Assembly: GCA_030704615.1 (NCBI GenBank)
Contig: CM060731.1
Coordinates: forward strand, 11,904,001 to 11,968,000
Reading direction: 5' to 3'
Source of the DNA: Takakia lepidozioides
Lineage: Eukaryota; Streptophyta; Takakiopsida; Takakiales; Takakiaceae
DNA: 64,000 nt
Under the pieces are notes generated by a model. That model ran no database searches and was not told where the DNA came from. It saw nothing but the letters and a program-made list of their open reading frames with translations. Below, in pieces: positions 1 through 13,169 of this stretch (the first letter of the stretch is position 1; each line of letters opens with the position of its first letter). The position numbers were made by a program, and so were the translations under genes.

Positions 1-70
1 CTCCTCACCCCGTGGCTCAGGAACTCGTGCTGCTCCTCGAGTCACTGTTGCAGCTAACTCCACTTGCATT

Positions 71-162
71 AGTGGTAGTCCTGCCCCGCACATAATGGTA
101 GTGGTAGTGCTGCCCGACACTAGTGGTAGTGGTGCCCCACCCACAGTGGTAGTGGTAGTGGC
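71..162. repeat. GTGGTA-rich minisatellite
   Basis: Short imperfect tandem units built on GTGGTAGTGG alternate with CCCC-containing spacers. Reading frames across it give only low-complexity histidine/tyrosine or threonine peptides, so I see no gene. The rest of 1-900 shows no recognisable coding similarity. Confidence 0.6.
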
Positions 163-921
163 ACTCCTCACCATCGACATCATGCTCTAGGGTTGGATCG
201 GCGATCAAGCCCGAATCAACCACCTATAAAATCAAGCGCCTACACAAAACTAGCATGACGCACAATCAAACATGCAGGTGTGGAGGGGATCCAAACACAA
301 GAATAACAACTCCCCCACACCAAAATCAACTCCACAGTGTCGCTCCTGAATGGACACCCCAGCCCAAGACTGACTCTTGCCTCCACCTACGGAAAGGTCT
401 CGGCCTACAGAGAATGTGGGAAGCTATGAGAAAGAGAAACTAAAGCAATGCCTATCCCCAGCACGCTCTCATCCCAACACCCTCTTTTCTCCTCTCTTCT
501 CTCACCTGCATGACCATGTGTAGACACTCCTCAAACCGCCCTCCAGGAGCTCATGAAACTTGGCCTCCAAGGCCCCATGCAAGCCTCCACAGGGTCCGCC
601 AGTGCCTCCTTACGTCCACCAACCATTCCTCAGAATGGAACCACCTCAGGAAACCACGCCATTCACTGAAGGTTCAAAAATGGAGCAAATAGAGGTACAT
701 ATAGGCCCCAACAACATTCTGTTCAAAGGAATTACCTGCAGGCTGGTCTCCCCCATAGTTAAGAATTGGGCTGAAAACCCAAAAAGATTACCTGCAGGGA
801 AGTAATCTCCTTTGTTAAAATGCAACAGGGAGGCAATTCCGACTTTTCTGCCGGATCAGCTAGCTCAAAACCGTTGTTCTTCAGAGCCCAGCCTCCCCAT
901 CAAGGTCCCACGAAACGAGTG

Positions 922-961
922 ATTTTTTTTTTTTTTTTTTTTTATTATTTTTTTTTTTTTT
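922..961. repeat. Poly(T) tract
   Basis: About 40 nearly uninterrupted T residues, broken once by ATTA. Read on the minus strand this is a poly(A)-like tract. It could be a retroposon tail belonging to the minus-strand LINE remnant immediately to the right (1082-1426). Confidence 0.6.
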
Positions 962-1081
962 CACTCTGACTGTTCGCGGCCTTCCGTGGCTCCAACCGCT
1001 ATGACTCCTCACGGCCCGCCCTAGGCGCTTGTTGGCCACGGGCTGCCCCGTGATACCTCGTGGTACCACGCCCACGAGCCT

Positions 1082-1426
1082 TCACGGCCCGCCATCCCCA
1101 CGAAAGTTTCTGATCAAGGATTTGATTTTTCTGATAATAATGGACCCAGGAGACCACCCCCCTTGAACCATCCATTTTAAGGAAGGAGGCGACAAGGCAC
1201 TGGTTCTTGGGGTGGCAACTGCCAAATGATGTCTCACAATTCTGCTCCAAGGACTAGGCATATAAGTAAAAACTCGGGGAACCCACTTTGCTAACAGAGC
1301 CACGATCTGGGATTGAGGGTCCAAGATCCCCAGCCCACCGTGTTTCTTTTTTTGGCAGAGATGGGCCCAACTTACCAGGGTCCTCTTATTGGTAGAGGCA
1401 GTGGATGCGCCCTCTCTTTCAGTCAC
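1082..1426 (-). mobile_element. LINE remnant, C-terminal part of the reverse transcriptase ORF
   Basis: The minus-strand translation contains a segment resembling the region after the reverse transcriptase in plant L1-type elements: a VSWAHLCQKKKHGGLGI-like motif followed by an ALLAKW stretch. In the family this lies between the polymerase thumb and the zf-RVT domain. No complete ORF, catalytic motif or 5' part remains. The poly(T) tract at 922-961 lies where a minus-strand copy would have its poly(A) tail. I read it as an old truncated insertion; family assignment within L1-like LINEs is not certain. Confidence 0.6.
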
Positions 1427-1439
1427 AGCCTACCACCTT

Positions 1440-4151
1440 CGATGAGGTTATCAAACAACTAGTGTTTGGGAACTACAACCGTGATTCTGAAAGCTTGGTC
1501 CGCTGCGATAAAAAATGGTCATTTTGGGAAGTGGCTGGTCTGTCCCACATGTTGCATTTTTGGACCAGAATGCTGGGGCAGCCATTTCCACTGACTCAAC
1601 AGCAGTTGGTTTCTCTCGAAGGCGTGTGGCAGCCAATTGGGACTTGATCATGGGAAACCTTCCCACTTCTTGGACATATCTTCTTTCCAGTCATAGTCCC
1701 AGATGCTTCCCCGTATGGTTGGGCTTCTCGTCGGGCACGGAGCTCAAAGCATTTCATGCTTCCTCCACAGATGATGAAAACATTCTGGGTATTTCATTCA
1801 ATGTGAGAAGTAATGGTGTTCTTCATAGCCCCCAACCTGGTGTGATTCTTGCCAGCACCCACTGTTATGAGATCAGAGTCTGCTGCTCTATCACTGGTAA
1901 ATCAAACCCTTATCCTCCTCTGGAAATTTCAACCATTGCTGCAACTCTTTTTTTTGGTTCCTCTCAGCTTCAGTGAGCTTGCTGCAGTACGACCCTGGTG
2001 AATGGGGTTGGATGAACAAACATCACGATCAATTCTTCTCATATTCGGTTAAGCTTGGCTATTCATTGCTTGTGCCCAAGCAAACTGTTGACATGAAGTG
2101 GTCTACAAAGTGGGAACATGTGATACCGCAGCCTATCCTTTGGAAAGTTGTCTAGGATGATGTCTGGAGGAAACATAGATTTTCTAAAATCTCTTTCTTC
2201 CTTTGAAAGATTGCTAACAGAATTGTACCGGTGGGCCATTTCATTTCCGACCCCCCCTGGCACTGCCTGTGCTACCTATAATCTCAATGTTTCAGAGGAT
2301 GTGGAACACTCAGGCTTTGTTTCATGCCACTTCGCCGCTGTAGTCTGGTCCCGTGCTGCTGTGCTCTAGGCTGCTTGGGATAGTAACCTAACGTTCCCTT
2401 TGTCAGCCCTGTTACTTAACATTAAGGAAGGGAGAGTCTTTTGCTCATGCCCGGTTTGGGAATCCCTTAGAGGCATTGTTCTATGGAGGGTGAGTGCAGG
2501 CTAAGGTGGCTCAGTTTGGACGTCACACTGCAGTTTTTCAGTTAATGCTCTTCATATTATCTGTAACATTGTGCAAATAGGTTTATTTTTGTCATAAATG
2601 AGATTGAATGTTGCTAGCCATCTACCATATCTACATGTTGGTATAATTATTTTGCAAGTTAAATGATTTTTCACGGAGCTATGGACTTTTTAAGGACTTC
2701 ACTCCGGGCTGTCACATTCCCAGTTTGTCCAATTGGACTCTCAAACACTAACTTGCACTTAGCCATTTTATACATGGATTCCGAATATAGATTACCGTTG
2801 AGGGAATAAGAGACATGGATGAATTTGTAGACAATTTCATTCTTTTGTTAATGTGCTATGGAAAATTTCAAAAGTCCATGGTGTTAAAAAAAATTCATAT
2901 TTGGATAGAACTCTTCAATGACAATATAAAAGTTGTCATTCTCTGCAAGTTCTTATAACTAGATGGACAAATGTCCTATAGAATTGGGGACCTACAAATT
3001 AGATATTTTTTAAAATTATGAAATAATATTTCTAATAAAAAATATCTCAAATATTTAGGATGGACCCCTTTATTAAAAATGTTAGGCATATCATTATCTA
3101 TCAACGTAAAAATATATTTGAACAAAAACATAAATTAATTTTTTGCCCATGGACTTTCGTATAGGTTAGATCCGTTTTTGAGCCACCTGATCCTGCACTC
3201 ACCCTGGAACATTTGGAAAACAAGATGTTCTGTTCTTTTCCAAAACTCTATACCCTGTTTGCAGAAAACACTATGCTTAGATCACTCAGACTTATTGTCT
3301 GAAGCTCGGAAAGCTTGGGTTGTTTTGATGGCAACTATTTCCAAATGTAATGTCGGGAGAAAGGCCCAGCTCCTCACATCTTTCGACAAATCATGGGGGA
3401 AATCTGGGGTCTTCTGCTACAGATATTCAAAAGACCGAATTGAATGGTTCGAAGCTCTTCCTCCCTGCTGGAAGCTCCGTTAGTGCCAGGAGCTCACTAC
3501 TAGATGCTGAAGAAGGTGAGGTAGACTGGAGGCACAAACGCAGCCTCAGGAAAGGCAAGTCAAAGGCGCAACTGTCCTTTGAAGCTCTAAAAAGGAAGAG
3601 CACTAGCTCTTAGCATAATTGTTTCTTCGTTGCTTTTTGCTCTGTGTTGTTTCCTTGCAGGTTGCTTGATCATCGCTTTGGCATTCGGATTCTGGTGCAT
3701 GCCCTCGTTCTGCCATGTGTAGGGCCCCCTGTCACTCTTTAAGATTGGTTTCACTCGGACCTTAGCAGATTGTTCTACAGCCCTTTGGTGCATAGCTAGA
3801 ATTTGGTTCTGTTGTTTAAGTGGTGTTTGTGCCTTCTGTTGGGCTGACACTTTGCACAGATCCCTGGCTTTTGTTCCTTTGTTGGCTCAGAGTTTAGAAG
3901 ATTGTTGGGGTTTCTTCCCTCTAGCTCTCCTTGCTGCTTTACAAGCAACATCTAGTTCTAGGTGGCAGTTTTTAGGTTCTTCCCTGTTGCATGTCTTGTT
4001 TCATTTAGCTCTAGCTCTTCTCCCCCTTATCTTGGACTTGAGGCTCTGAGTGGTAGCTCTATTCTTTGCCTTATGGTTTTTATAAGGTTATTTTTTCCTT
4101 ACCTAATAAAATTTTCAGGGCTACAACCCCCCTGTTCATTTAAAAAAAAAA
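1440..4151 (+). mobile_element. Decayed plus-strand L1-type LINE, zf-RVT end and 3' tail
   Basis: Scattered plus-strand frames around 1970-2370 read like the terminal zf-RVT domain of plant LINEs (a FSYSVKLGYSLLVPKQ motif, then W-S-R spacing with cysteines), continuing near 3178-3480 with an ILHSPWNIWKTR-like segment typical of the last residues of such ORFs. Frameshifts and stops break it everywhere. The segment 2480-3160 is much more AT-rich than its surroundings and looks like separately inserted or diverged DNA. The element ends at about 4151 with an AATAAA-like signal near 4106 and a run of about ten A residues, as expected for a poly(A)-tailed LINE. Confidence 0.6.
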
Positions 4152-4612
4152 ATAGTGATAATTCTTCATGAGTCACCCACAGAATGCACAAAAAGAAAAA
4201 GAAGAAGAAAAGCATCATCATCCAAACTCTTTGTCTTCATTGCTGAAGTATCAGGTTATGTCAATTGTGCTGTTTTTACCTTTTTACTGTTCTTCAGAGT
4301 GTATGTAGCGGCCACAAAAAGAAAGTGTGAAAACTAAAGGTGGGGATGTCCATCCGAGTGGGCAGTGCATAAAGCACTTGCGTCTGTGTGAGAGGGAAGT
4401 GGAATTGTGCACTGTCATGGATGCCCAGCAGTCTGATGCACGCCCAGTTTCTGGTTTCTAGTTGCAATCTGGGCAACAAAGGTTGTAGGCTGACAGGGAC
4501 ATTCCAAGCTCATGTTGCATTTCCATCATAAGAGGAGACGCCGAGTCTCAATAGTCGGGCCTCCCTAGCATATTGCTCATACGTTAGGGCAAGGAGGACA
4601 CGCATACCAGCT

Positions 4613-5909
4613 ATGGCACAGCTCCCGGCGTGTTCAACAGGTCTTAATAATGGCCAGCGGGGAGTACCCAGGGGCAAGGAGAAGGGGTTACCGAAGAGCG
4701 GGGAGAGAGGGAAGAAAGTTGTGGAGGCAATGACGCTCGAGAATTTTGTCAGCAAGATGATGCCTTTGATTGACCTTGAGAAGGTGTTGTTTTGCTGCCC
4801 ATGGGAGAAAACATGCCTGTGATCGGGTCGCATCACTTCCCGTGTTTGCAACATGTCGGTGAATTGCTTGGGTTTCCGTCTTTACTGCCAAGATTCACCA
4901 GTTGGGATTCATATCCCATGTGCCTTAGATTTAGAATTTGGTAAAAGTCGAACAGTTGAACCTGTGACCCTGTGTAAGGTATGACTCTCTATGAAGTGTC
5001 ATGTGATGTTGGGGCATGGCTGTGGATATGATCAATGGAGGTTTCCCTTAGCCGCTTCTCTCAAGTCAAACCAACCCTCTACTTCCGTGCCTCGCCTCCA
5101 TGCGGGTTCCTATGAGGGTTCCTATGAGGGACATTGTGTCCACAAAGTTCTCCTAGAATTTTTTCCATTGCAATAGGTCGCGATATACAAACATGGTAGT
5201 TCTGGTCTCGTTTAATGAGCACCCATCGCATGTGTGTAAGAACGTTTCTGGCGTCTCTTGCCAAAGACAGGAGGCGGAGATAGCTGCGTCCGTGGAGTCG
5301 TTGGCGGTATTGAAGCCAGAGGTCTCTCAGAAGCGGGGCTCAATGCTCCTCAATCTCAAGTGCTCTGATGTTCAGGTCTGTTATCAATTAATTGAGAATC
5401 TACAAACATGTGATGAGGGAAGGTTCAGTTTCCATTGCTGATTTGTTTCGGATTTTGTTTTGTGCTTGTGTTGACATTTTCTGTTGCCTTATAACCATAA
5501 ACCCGGAGCCAGTTCGGGAGGAACAAGAGGGAACAGACTACCTAGCTCACTCCAGTAGGGGGACTTACCTTGATATAAACAATTAGTTCGGGCTTTCCAG
5601 ATTTCCTCTAGAAAGCCCTTCACACAACCATCAATCTGCTGTGTGTGGCTGCCCAGCAGCTAGATCCCAATAGGCACAAGGCTTTAGGCTCAGCCTTGTG
5701 ATTTTGAAAGTTGGTGAGCAGAGGTGCAGGACCATGTTCTTGAGGGTTGCTCTGTGATGAGAAACCCCAGACACTGTATTAGAAAATGGATATTATGTCC
5801 AGGCCGCCCGCACCTAGGGCATGGACAATCTCCCTTTCCTTTGTGTGTTGTTTGTGCAAGGTAGATTCCCTATCCCTAGTTTAAATTTCAGTCTAATGCC
5901 AAGGGTAGG

Positions 5910-5989
<80 letters not shown>

Positions 5990-8900
5990 GCATGTCTCTA
6001 AGAGGGGATATGTTATAGACAGGGCTCTTGGGAAAGACGCTGCTGGAGCTGCAGCCAAATCGCAGTGATCTGCTTCCCCCACATAAGGTGCACACATTGA
6101 CCTTTCGCATCATGTGGGATTTCGCTGTACAAACAGCTTAGAGAATCTGTGCATGCTCGAACATTTCTTAAAGACTGTGTTGACCTATAATGGTTTGTGC
6201 AAAATGGAGTGAAAGTGACTTTGCAGGAATTGGCTATGTGTGCAGCTGACGCCGCATGATGTGGTGAATCTAAAGTTGAACAAGGCTGATTCTGGCACTT
6301 CTCCTCTTGGGCAAGGAATTGTCTACCGTGTGAAGGTTTGGCACTTGTTTACAATGTCTTACCACAGAAGATTTCTTGGAGTTTATTAATACCATTTGAA
6401 GGACTTGGTGTTAGCAGAACTGACTTTTCTTTGTGTTTTTGTTATTGCAAATAGCCAACTGTTCGACAACAGATATTACAGTACATGCACAAATCCTTGG
6501 TTCAACTGATATGTATTGGTGGATCCAAGCTCCTTCAACTTCCTGTCAATGTATAAGAACAGGCAGGCTGCATCTTCTACTCCAAATGGAAATCACACAA
6601 CATCTTGTGAGGATACTGAAGCTTCAGTGGAATGGCTGGCAGGACAATTCTATCACAATCGTAGTTGAGGATGTACCGGAGGATGGCTTGGATTCTCCTC
6701 TTCGACTCGAGAAGTTAGCTAATGAGGTGAGATTCACACATAATTCTTGGTTTTTGGAAAGGTTTTTGTTTGGTTGGAACTCTTGTGCATCTCATTATCC
6801 CTGTGTCCCCCTCTGTAAATCTGCGTGTGCACATTCTGTGCATTGATCACTAACTTCAAAAGCATCAGGTAGTCTCACACCATATGTGTCACTTGTGGGT
6901 ATCTGTGACTAGGTGACGTACAGAAGACTGAAGGACACCTTGATAGAGCTAAGCAAGGGTGTGCAGAAGGGTCCAGCAGCCGATTTGGTCCCTGTGTTGT
7001 TTGGAGCCAAAGCACCCTCATTCTCTAAGAAGCCTATAGTGTTCAAGCCCTTCAATACTGGTCTCGATCACTCCCAGGTCAGTCCAGTTTCACTGTTTGA
7101 TGGAACCTCTTCTTTTTCTTTTGAGAATCTCTGTTTTCGGTAGCATGTGCCAGCTTTCTGCTGTCTGACTTGTTTTTTGGTCCCAAAGAAGTTCACTCCT
7201 GCTTATTTACTGCTTGAAATTTAGAAAATGGATTTCCATGTATCCTGAATTCTGTTAACGTAAGTTCACTTCTGAATCAGGCAGGGCCTTCCATAAAGTG
7301 GATTGCTGATTTGTCACTTTCTGTTTCATGTACATCCTGTGTAGTTGACCAAGCAAATGTGTTATGATTGTCAGAGCAGAGGGAAGCTGTGTCAAGAGCC
7401 TTGGGTTCAAGCAATCTGATGTTGTTGCATGGCCCACCTGGGACCGGTAAGACGACAGCCATGGTAGAAATCATTCTACAAGAGGTTAAAAGGGGTGCCA
7501 AAGTTTTGGCCTGTGCGGCTTCAAACATTGCTGTGGATAACATTGTGGAGCGCCTTGCTTGCCAGAGGTAAGAATCACCATATATATCTAAAAACATGTA
7601 GCCTGTTCTAGTGCAGTACGTTCCACAGCTCGTCAATGGGTTGTCCTGGCTTGCCTGGGTTAGATATGCTAAATTGAGAGTGTTGCTAATTTTCAACTGA
7701 CAAAAGCATGTCTTACCCAGTTAGGAACCCATACAGTGGGATGATCATGCAGGATAAAGTTGGTACGGTTGGGCCACCCAGCACGGCTTCTGCCTCAAGT
7801 TCTGGACTCTGCTCTTGATGCTCAGGTCTGCATCTGAATGAATATAAGTGTAGGTATCGAGTTCATTTTGTGACTGCTGCTTCAGTGAACTGCTCAAGGC
7901 CAGGGTTTTTTCTATTTCCGCACAACTCACTAGTTCTAGTTTTCTCCTCAGCAGATATTAAAGTACTAAGTTGGACTAGTTTGTTAAATGAGAGGCCATT
8001 CATGCACCATAGGCACGTATAGGTTACACACATTTTCCAACTTACAGAGCAAACACTTGTTATGTGGCTCTTAACTTGTCCTTCTTTTGCCTTCATTAGC
8101 ACTGGAAATGTTTCTGTGATGAACAGCCATCAGATTGGCTAAGTGTTGAGTCCTTTGGCATTTTCAGGTGATGAAGGCTGATAACAGTGCCCTGGCCAAT
8201 GATGTTCGTAAGGAGATGAAGGTCAGCAACTATGCTTTTATAAATTTTCCTGGAACAGCTTACAGATCATTATGATTTGATGATTTTAGAGTCTTTCTTT
8301 TCGGAATTCTTATTGCCCTTACTGTTCATCTTCACCTACATGGGCAGTCAAGGTGTTTTGCACATCTCAGAGTTTGAGAGCCAAGTCTTGGTTGCAGGGA
8401 CCCCCAAATCTACCACCTATGGCCACGAACTCAAGAGGCCTCCTGGATTCCCTATAGACAGGCATCAGTGATGAGCACACTGGCAGTGACTAGTGGCTGT
8501 GGTCATGAAAGCTCTCGAGTGAGTTGAGATTGTTCCAGAGAATAACTTGGTGTTTGTAATGGTGTGTATGAAAGGTACTAAACAGCAAGCTCTTGAAGGC
8601 CAAGGACCGCCGTGCCCGGGGAGATATAAGGAGGGAGTTGCGGTCTCTGGGCAAGGAAGAGCGTCAAAGGCAGCAGCAAGCAGTGGCTGATGTTGTGAAG
8701 GACTCCAGTGTCATTTTAACCACTCTCACAGGGGCTCTCTCTCGCCAGCTCCGGGATACGACTTTTGATGTTGTAATCATTGATGAAGCAGCTCAAGCTT
8801 TGGAGGTGGCCTGCTGGATTGCCCTCTTGAAGGTACTTCTTATTAATAGGCTCAGTGCTGATGTATTTCTAGTTGAGGTCTATGATGGCATTGTGGGAAA

Positions 8901-11115
8901 GTTGTATGTCATGGAATATTTCTGTTCCATAGCCATGGATAGGTATGCATAAAGGATTAGCAAGTTCCAGTCTTATGTGGAAAGGCTTCCCCTGAGGAAG
9001 TTGAGCAGTTCTAAAGGGCTGGACTTGGCAGGGTCGGCGATGTATCTTGGCAGGGGACCATTTGCAGCTGTCCCCAACTGTTCTGAGCAAAGAGGCTGAG
9101 AAAAAGGGATTGGGTCGAACTCTCTTTGAGCGCCTGGCGGCTCTCTATGGCGATGATGCTACATCCATGCTTACTGTGCAATACCGCATGCATCAGCTCA
9201 TCATGGAGTGGTCATCCCATGAGCTCTACCATGATAAGGTAGCTAATATCTTTGTGTTGCCTCCTTTTCTTCATAGATCTGTTCCAGGGTACTTCTCTGT
9301 GTGGATATTTGAAAATTCTTCAGTGTTCTGGTAGATAGAGCAAGGCAAATGAGAGTTATTCTTCATACTGTCGCCATGCATGTCTAACCTCTAATGTGGA
9401 CTAAAATGTTCTGGACATTTACGGCAGTGTCCTTGTACTCAGTAGTCCGAGACATAACAGCACAACAGTAGATTTGTATGGTCAGCTGCTACAACCCATG
9501 TACATCTTTTCAGTCATCCATTGAGAGTGTTCTTTCAAATGGACTCACCAGTGAATGCCTGGGCACATTCCCCATCACAGCCCTTGGGGGAAGTACCCAT
9601 CATAGTCCTCGGTGGAAAATACCTTCGTGAAGAGGATCTTCTGAATGTTGATATCATTCATGTTGCAATTAACTTTTGCAGATTGAAGCCCACTCGAGTG
9701 TAGCCTCACATAGCCTCTGTGATTTGGAAGGGGTGACAAAGTCAAGTGCAACAGAACCAACACTTATTCTTATTGACATTGATGGGTATGGTCTTATCCA
9801 CTCTCGTATCATCTAGTGACTTCATGGTAGTATGCTTAGAAGTCCAGGTGTTTCTGTCCTCAGATGGAAGAGGCAAGACACATGCAGAGTATGACATGTT
9901 CACTTGTCATGATGTCTTCATGCCAATGCACTTTCTATTTGCTCCCAACCCGGCATATCCTTCCCCAAGGAAGCTTGCCGATCTGAAACTCCTGCAATTG
10001 CTCATTGTCTCAAAATTTGATGTGTTGCGGTGAAAACATGTCCTATTCTGCTGGGGCACAGGTGTGATATGGAGGAAACAAAGGATGAGGCTGATAGTTC
10101 TATGAACGAGGGGGAAGCTCGTGTTGCTATAGCGCATGCAAAGAAGCTGCTAGATGGTGGTGTGAAGGCTTGTGACATTGGCATTATCACACCCTACTCA
10201 GCACAGGTCTCCCAACTTTCTGTTACAGTGTCTAACGTAGTGATTGCGGCCGCAAACTTTTGAATGGGGAAATAGAAGGAGTAATTTTTGGCTTCAAATT
10301 ATCATAACCAAGGTCTTGGCTTGCTCCCTTAGAGCTTCTGAGTTCAGCAAGGTAAATAACGGTCCCTCTTTTTTGGCTTGATGTGCAATATAATGTGTAG
10401 TGTGATGGTGATAGCTGCTGAAGCAGCTTCAGAAACCAAATTAAAATGCAGATGCATACAACTATCTATCATGTTCATCAAATCACTGCATCGATACCTT
10501 CAGTGCAGTGGGACTCCCACCTGGGAACTGAGGAGGGACTGGGTGTGTCACCAGGTGGGGTTGTTGAAGTCAATGAGAGCAGATGACAAGGGACTAGCAG
10601 AGCTGGAGATCAGTACTGTGGATGGATTTCAAGGGCGCGAGAAAGAGGCTATCATCATTTCGATGGTTCGATCTAATGAGAAGCATGAGGTATGCATATC
10701 CTCACTGGATGGCATGCAAGCACCCCAGAGAATGTGCAGGAAAGGTTTTGACAACTTGCGATAATCATTGGTAGCAATCTGCATCTTGCAGGAGCTTTAC
10801 GGCTTGCACAATTGTGCTTGCAAATAGCTTTTAGTAGACCCTAGTCCAGGATATTGGTGGTATTCACCAGATTGCGAATGCTGTGAATATCCATGAGTTG
10901 CTGGAGTGAAAATATCCAAGAGTGTTTTGGTGGTCGTGCAGGTGGGCTTTTTAAGTGACAACCGGCGCATGAATGTAGCTGTGACGCGTGCACGCAGGCA
11001 ATGCTGTGTTGTGTGCAATACAGAAACTGTCGGGAAAGACAGGTTCCTCAAGCGATTGGTAGATCACTTCGAAGCAAATGGCGAGTACCTAAGCGCCATG
11101 GAGTATGTGAGCTAA
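4613..11115 (+). CDS. IGHMBP2/SMUBP-2-like UPF1-family SF1B helicase
   Basis: Probable ATP-dependent 5'-3' DNA/RNA helicase of the UPF1-like superfamily 1B, close to the plant SMUBP-2 homologue. Likely exons by GT-AG sites: 4613-4783, 5271-5375, 6019-6087, 6246-6335, 6643-6726, 6913-7077, 7377-7567, 7753-7825, 8168-8221, 8575-8832, 9032-9238, 9682-9785, 10062-10206, 10555-10689, 10942-11115. Visible motifs: Walker [10 protein letters not shown] (about 7434), Walker B DEAAQ (about 8785), GDHLQLSP (motif III), VQYRMH, and the motif V/VI segments [10 protein letters not shown] and [10 protein letters not shown]. The frame joins across the boundaries I checked and I found no lesion, so the gene looks intact. 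No R3H or zinc-finger extension is visible after the helicase core, as in the shorter plant forms. The start at 4613 is the first in-frame ATG of the exon; an upstream exon cannot be excluded. Intron 2 contains a LINE fragment and a (GA)n tract. Confidence 0.9.
5490..5912 (-). mobile_element. LINE family 1, 5'-truncated fragment in helicase intron 2
   Basis: The minus-strand sequence matches the 3' coding and UTR segment of the long LINE copy at 45.7-48.2 kb, including the RLKFKL, CVKGFLE and FTNF-like segments. It lacks the terminal 70 or so bases seen in other copies. It ends directly against the (GA)n tract at 5913. Confidence 0.75.
5913..5986. repeat. (GA)n microsatellite, about 37 units
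   Basis: An uninterrupted GA dinucleotide repeat between a LINE family 1 fragment and the exon starting at 6019. Its RE/SL peptide frames are artefacts. It lies about 30 bp from the splice acceptor at 6017-6018, so length variation could affect splicing. Confidence 0.95.
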
Positions 11116-11873
11116 CAAAGGCTTATATGACTTAACTAACCAGCCATGGACACTCGTCCAAGTTCGAGGCCAATGCACATGCCTGTGTGTATTTATACGA
11201 AGTACTTAGCTGAACTGGGTTATTAGGTGAATGTTGAACGTGAATGTCATTTCCATGGGTTCTGTTTTCCTTTTTCTCAAGTTTGATCTACTGTCTCTTG
11301 TCTTGAAACATTCACCTCTGATTTGCAGTTGATGATGGTCTGGAAGCAACTTACAGAGGTGCTCAATCATGTTCATTGGTTATTTCAAATTTCCAGTGTG
11401 TACATAGTTGAAGTGGATGGCCAACTAATTTCAGTCTTTACAGAATTCAGAGTGCCTGACAGTTTTTTTGTTTTTTTGTTTTTTTTCTTAACTTTTTAAC
11501 TTTGACCACATTTTCTCCATTGACTTGCATGTCTCCAGAAAGTCTCTCTCTACAAGAGAGCCAACAAACCTTTAAAAAAAAAAAAAAAAAAAAAACGTTC
11601 TTAAATTTAAATTCTTAGAGAAGGCCCTGGAGAAATTTATTAACAAATACTGAGGATGGTCAAGTTTGGATTACGACGACATGTGACAGCATATATCCTC
11701 CATAACATCTTTTTTTTTTTTTCCCATTTGAAATGACAGTATCCCGACAATAGACGTTCTACATGATATAGTGCAAGTGAATCCATGTTTTGGTTTTTTT
11801 TCACGATTTTTGTTTTTTTATCTTATGTACTTTTATGTAGGCCATATCTTCAACTTTTTGGTCCACTCTTCGT
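11116..11873. other. Helicase 3' flank with homopolymer tracts
   Basis: No gene is visible. The stretch probably includes the helicase 3' UTR. It contains T-rich runs (11462-11500, 11711-11722) and a poly(A) tract of about 22 at 11574-11595, which could be an old retroposon tail. I see no flanking duplication that defines an insertion. Confidence 0.5.
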
Positions 11874-13150
11874 TGCAACTGCCCCCTTGCCCTAAAGGCA
11901 AAGGGCCGTGACAATAGCCATGCTGTGAGTGTTAGACAGTAACAGTTAGGTGGGTAGAGAAGTCTATAGGTATATGGGTGTGGGAAACGTTATGGACTAA
12001 CAGGATTAGGGTTAGAGTGGGTTCTTGGTGCCGTAGGTATTTAGGGAAAGGTGGGTTGCGTATGTATCGAGGTTGTTTGGGTTCAATGGCCACCAAAGGA
12101 GTAACGTCAGGAGGGAGTTGTAGAAGGGGGTGTTGATGGTCAGGCATTGTTTGTTGAGTTAGGTTGAGGATGGTTGAGGTGGAAGAAAAGGAGTGTGTAG
12201 CTTGGCGGGCCCATTGAAGGGCCTCGTGTGCAAGTGGCCTTGTGGGCGGGTGAACGAGGCCTCCTCCCGTCCATGTGTGTTGGGTAGCGGTTCCTAAAGC
12301 ACCGAATATACGGTCACGTGGATGTGGGCTGCTGTATATGGAGAGCTCCATGGGGCAGGTTAGTGGGCTGGAGTAATATGAGTGAGTCAACTGAAATGAG
12401 GCGATGAGGAGTTTGAGGATGTCTGAGGGGAGGGTAATATGGGAGTAGGCTTGCGTCAGTTTGTTGAGGTTACGGGGCTTCTTAGTGGGGGTATCGCCTA
12501 GGTATCGGTTAAGAAGCCAGCTAACCTCTGTGGCAAAGTCTTGTTTTGGAGCTGTAGCTGGCTATTCTGTGTGTCAGAGGTGGAATATTTATACCAAAGC
12601 CAGGCAAGCCGGACATTAGGAATGGATCCGACAAAACTATCGTTGATTGTGTAAATGTTGGATTGTGAGGTGCTGGGGCATATTAATGGGTGGCCGGGCA
12701 TAATATCTTTGTCTGGGAGTTGCTAGTGGTTGGCTGATGTAATGGGTGTCAGTGGGTTGGGTTTGCGAGACATGACGTTGGTGGGTATGCCTTAGATAAG
12801 TGGTGTTTGTGGTTTTGTGGAATCTGATGAGGAGAGTGCGGTTATGAACCGGGTCGCAATCGTCATGTGATCCCAAGAGGTTGTCTTTAATTTGCCACGT
12901 GTTATCTTCTGCTAGGAATCCCTCCCATTTACACAAATAGTATGTATCAACACATATCGCTCCAAAGGCGTGAAGTGATGTTTGGGTTTTGATGCCGAGG
13001 ATAGCTTCAATGACGAAGGCCTTGGGGTGGTCTGGGTTTGGTAAGTGGGGGTACGGTGGTGGAGTGGGCGACAATTGGGATATAGGGGGTGATTGTTGAT
13101 GTGTGTTAGGTGATGTCGGTGACATACATGGAGGTGCGGTGAGGGGGGTG
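11874..13150 (-). mobile_element. Ty3/gypsy chromovirus 3' end: chromodomain and start of 3' LTR
   Basis: On the minus strand, 13125 to about 12800 encodes a proline-rich linker followed by a chromodomain-like segment (YLCKWEGFLAEDNTWQ, compare the family pattern YLVKWKGY..E.NTWE), as found after the integrase of chromoviruses. Downstream frames run to about 11932. At 11913, reading leftwards, begins TGTCACGGCCCTTTGCC, which closely matches the start of the solo LTR at 13775 (TGTCGCGGCCCTTCGCC). This identifies the start of a 3' LTR of the same family. After about 40 bp the similarity is lost, so the LTR is truncated. No protease, RT or RNase H part remains. Confidence 0.65.
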
Positions 13151-13169
13151 AGGGGGGTGGAGCTAGCAG

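Noticed and set aside
1515-1976. A 153-codon plus-strand frame as a gene
   Set aside because: It shows no family similarity and overlaps a decayed LINE with other frames carrying the recognisable motifs.
5814-6113. Open frames rich in SLSL or RERE across the GA repeat
   Set aside because: They are translations of a dinucleotide microsatellite within an intron.
9031-9050. Apparent one-base frameshift before the GDHLQL motif of the helicase
   Set aside because: Placing the acceptor at 9030-9031 gives [10 protein letters not shown] in phase, so no lesion is needed.
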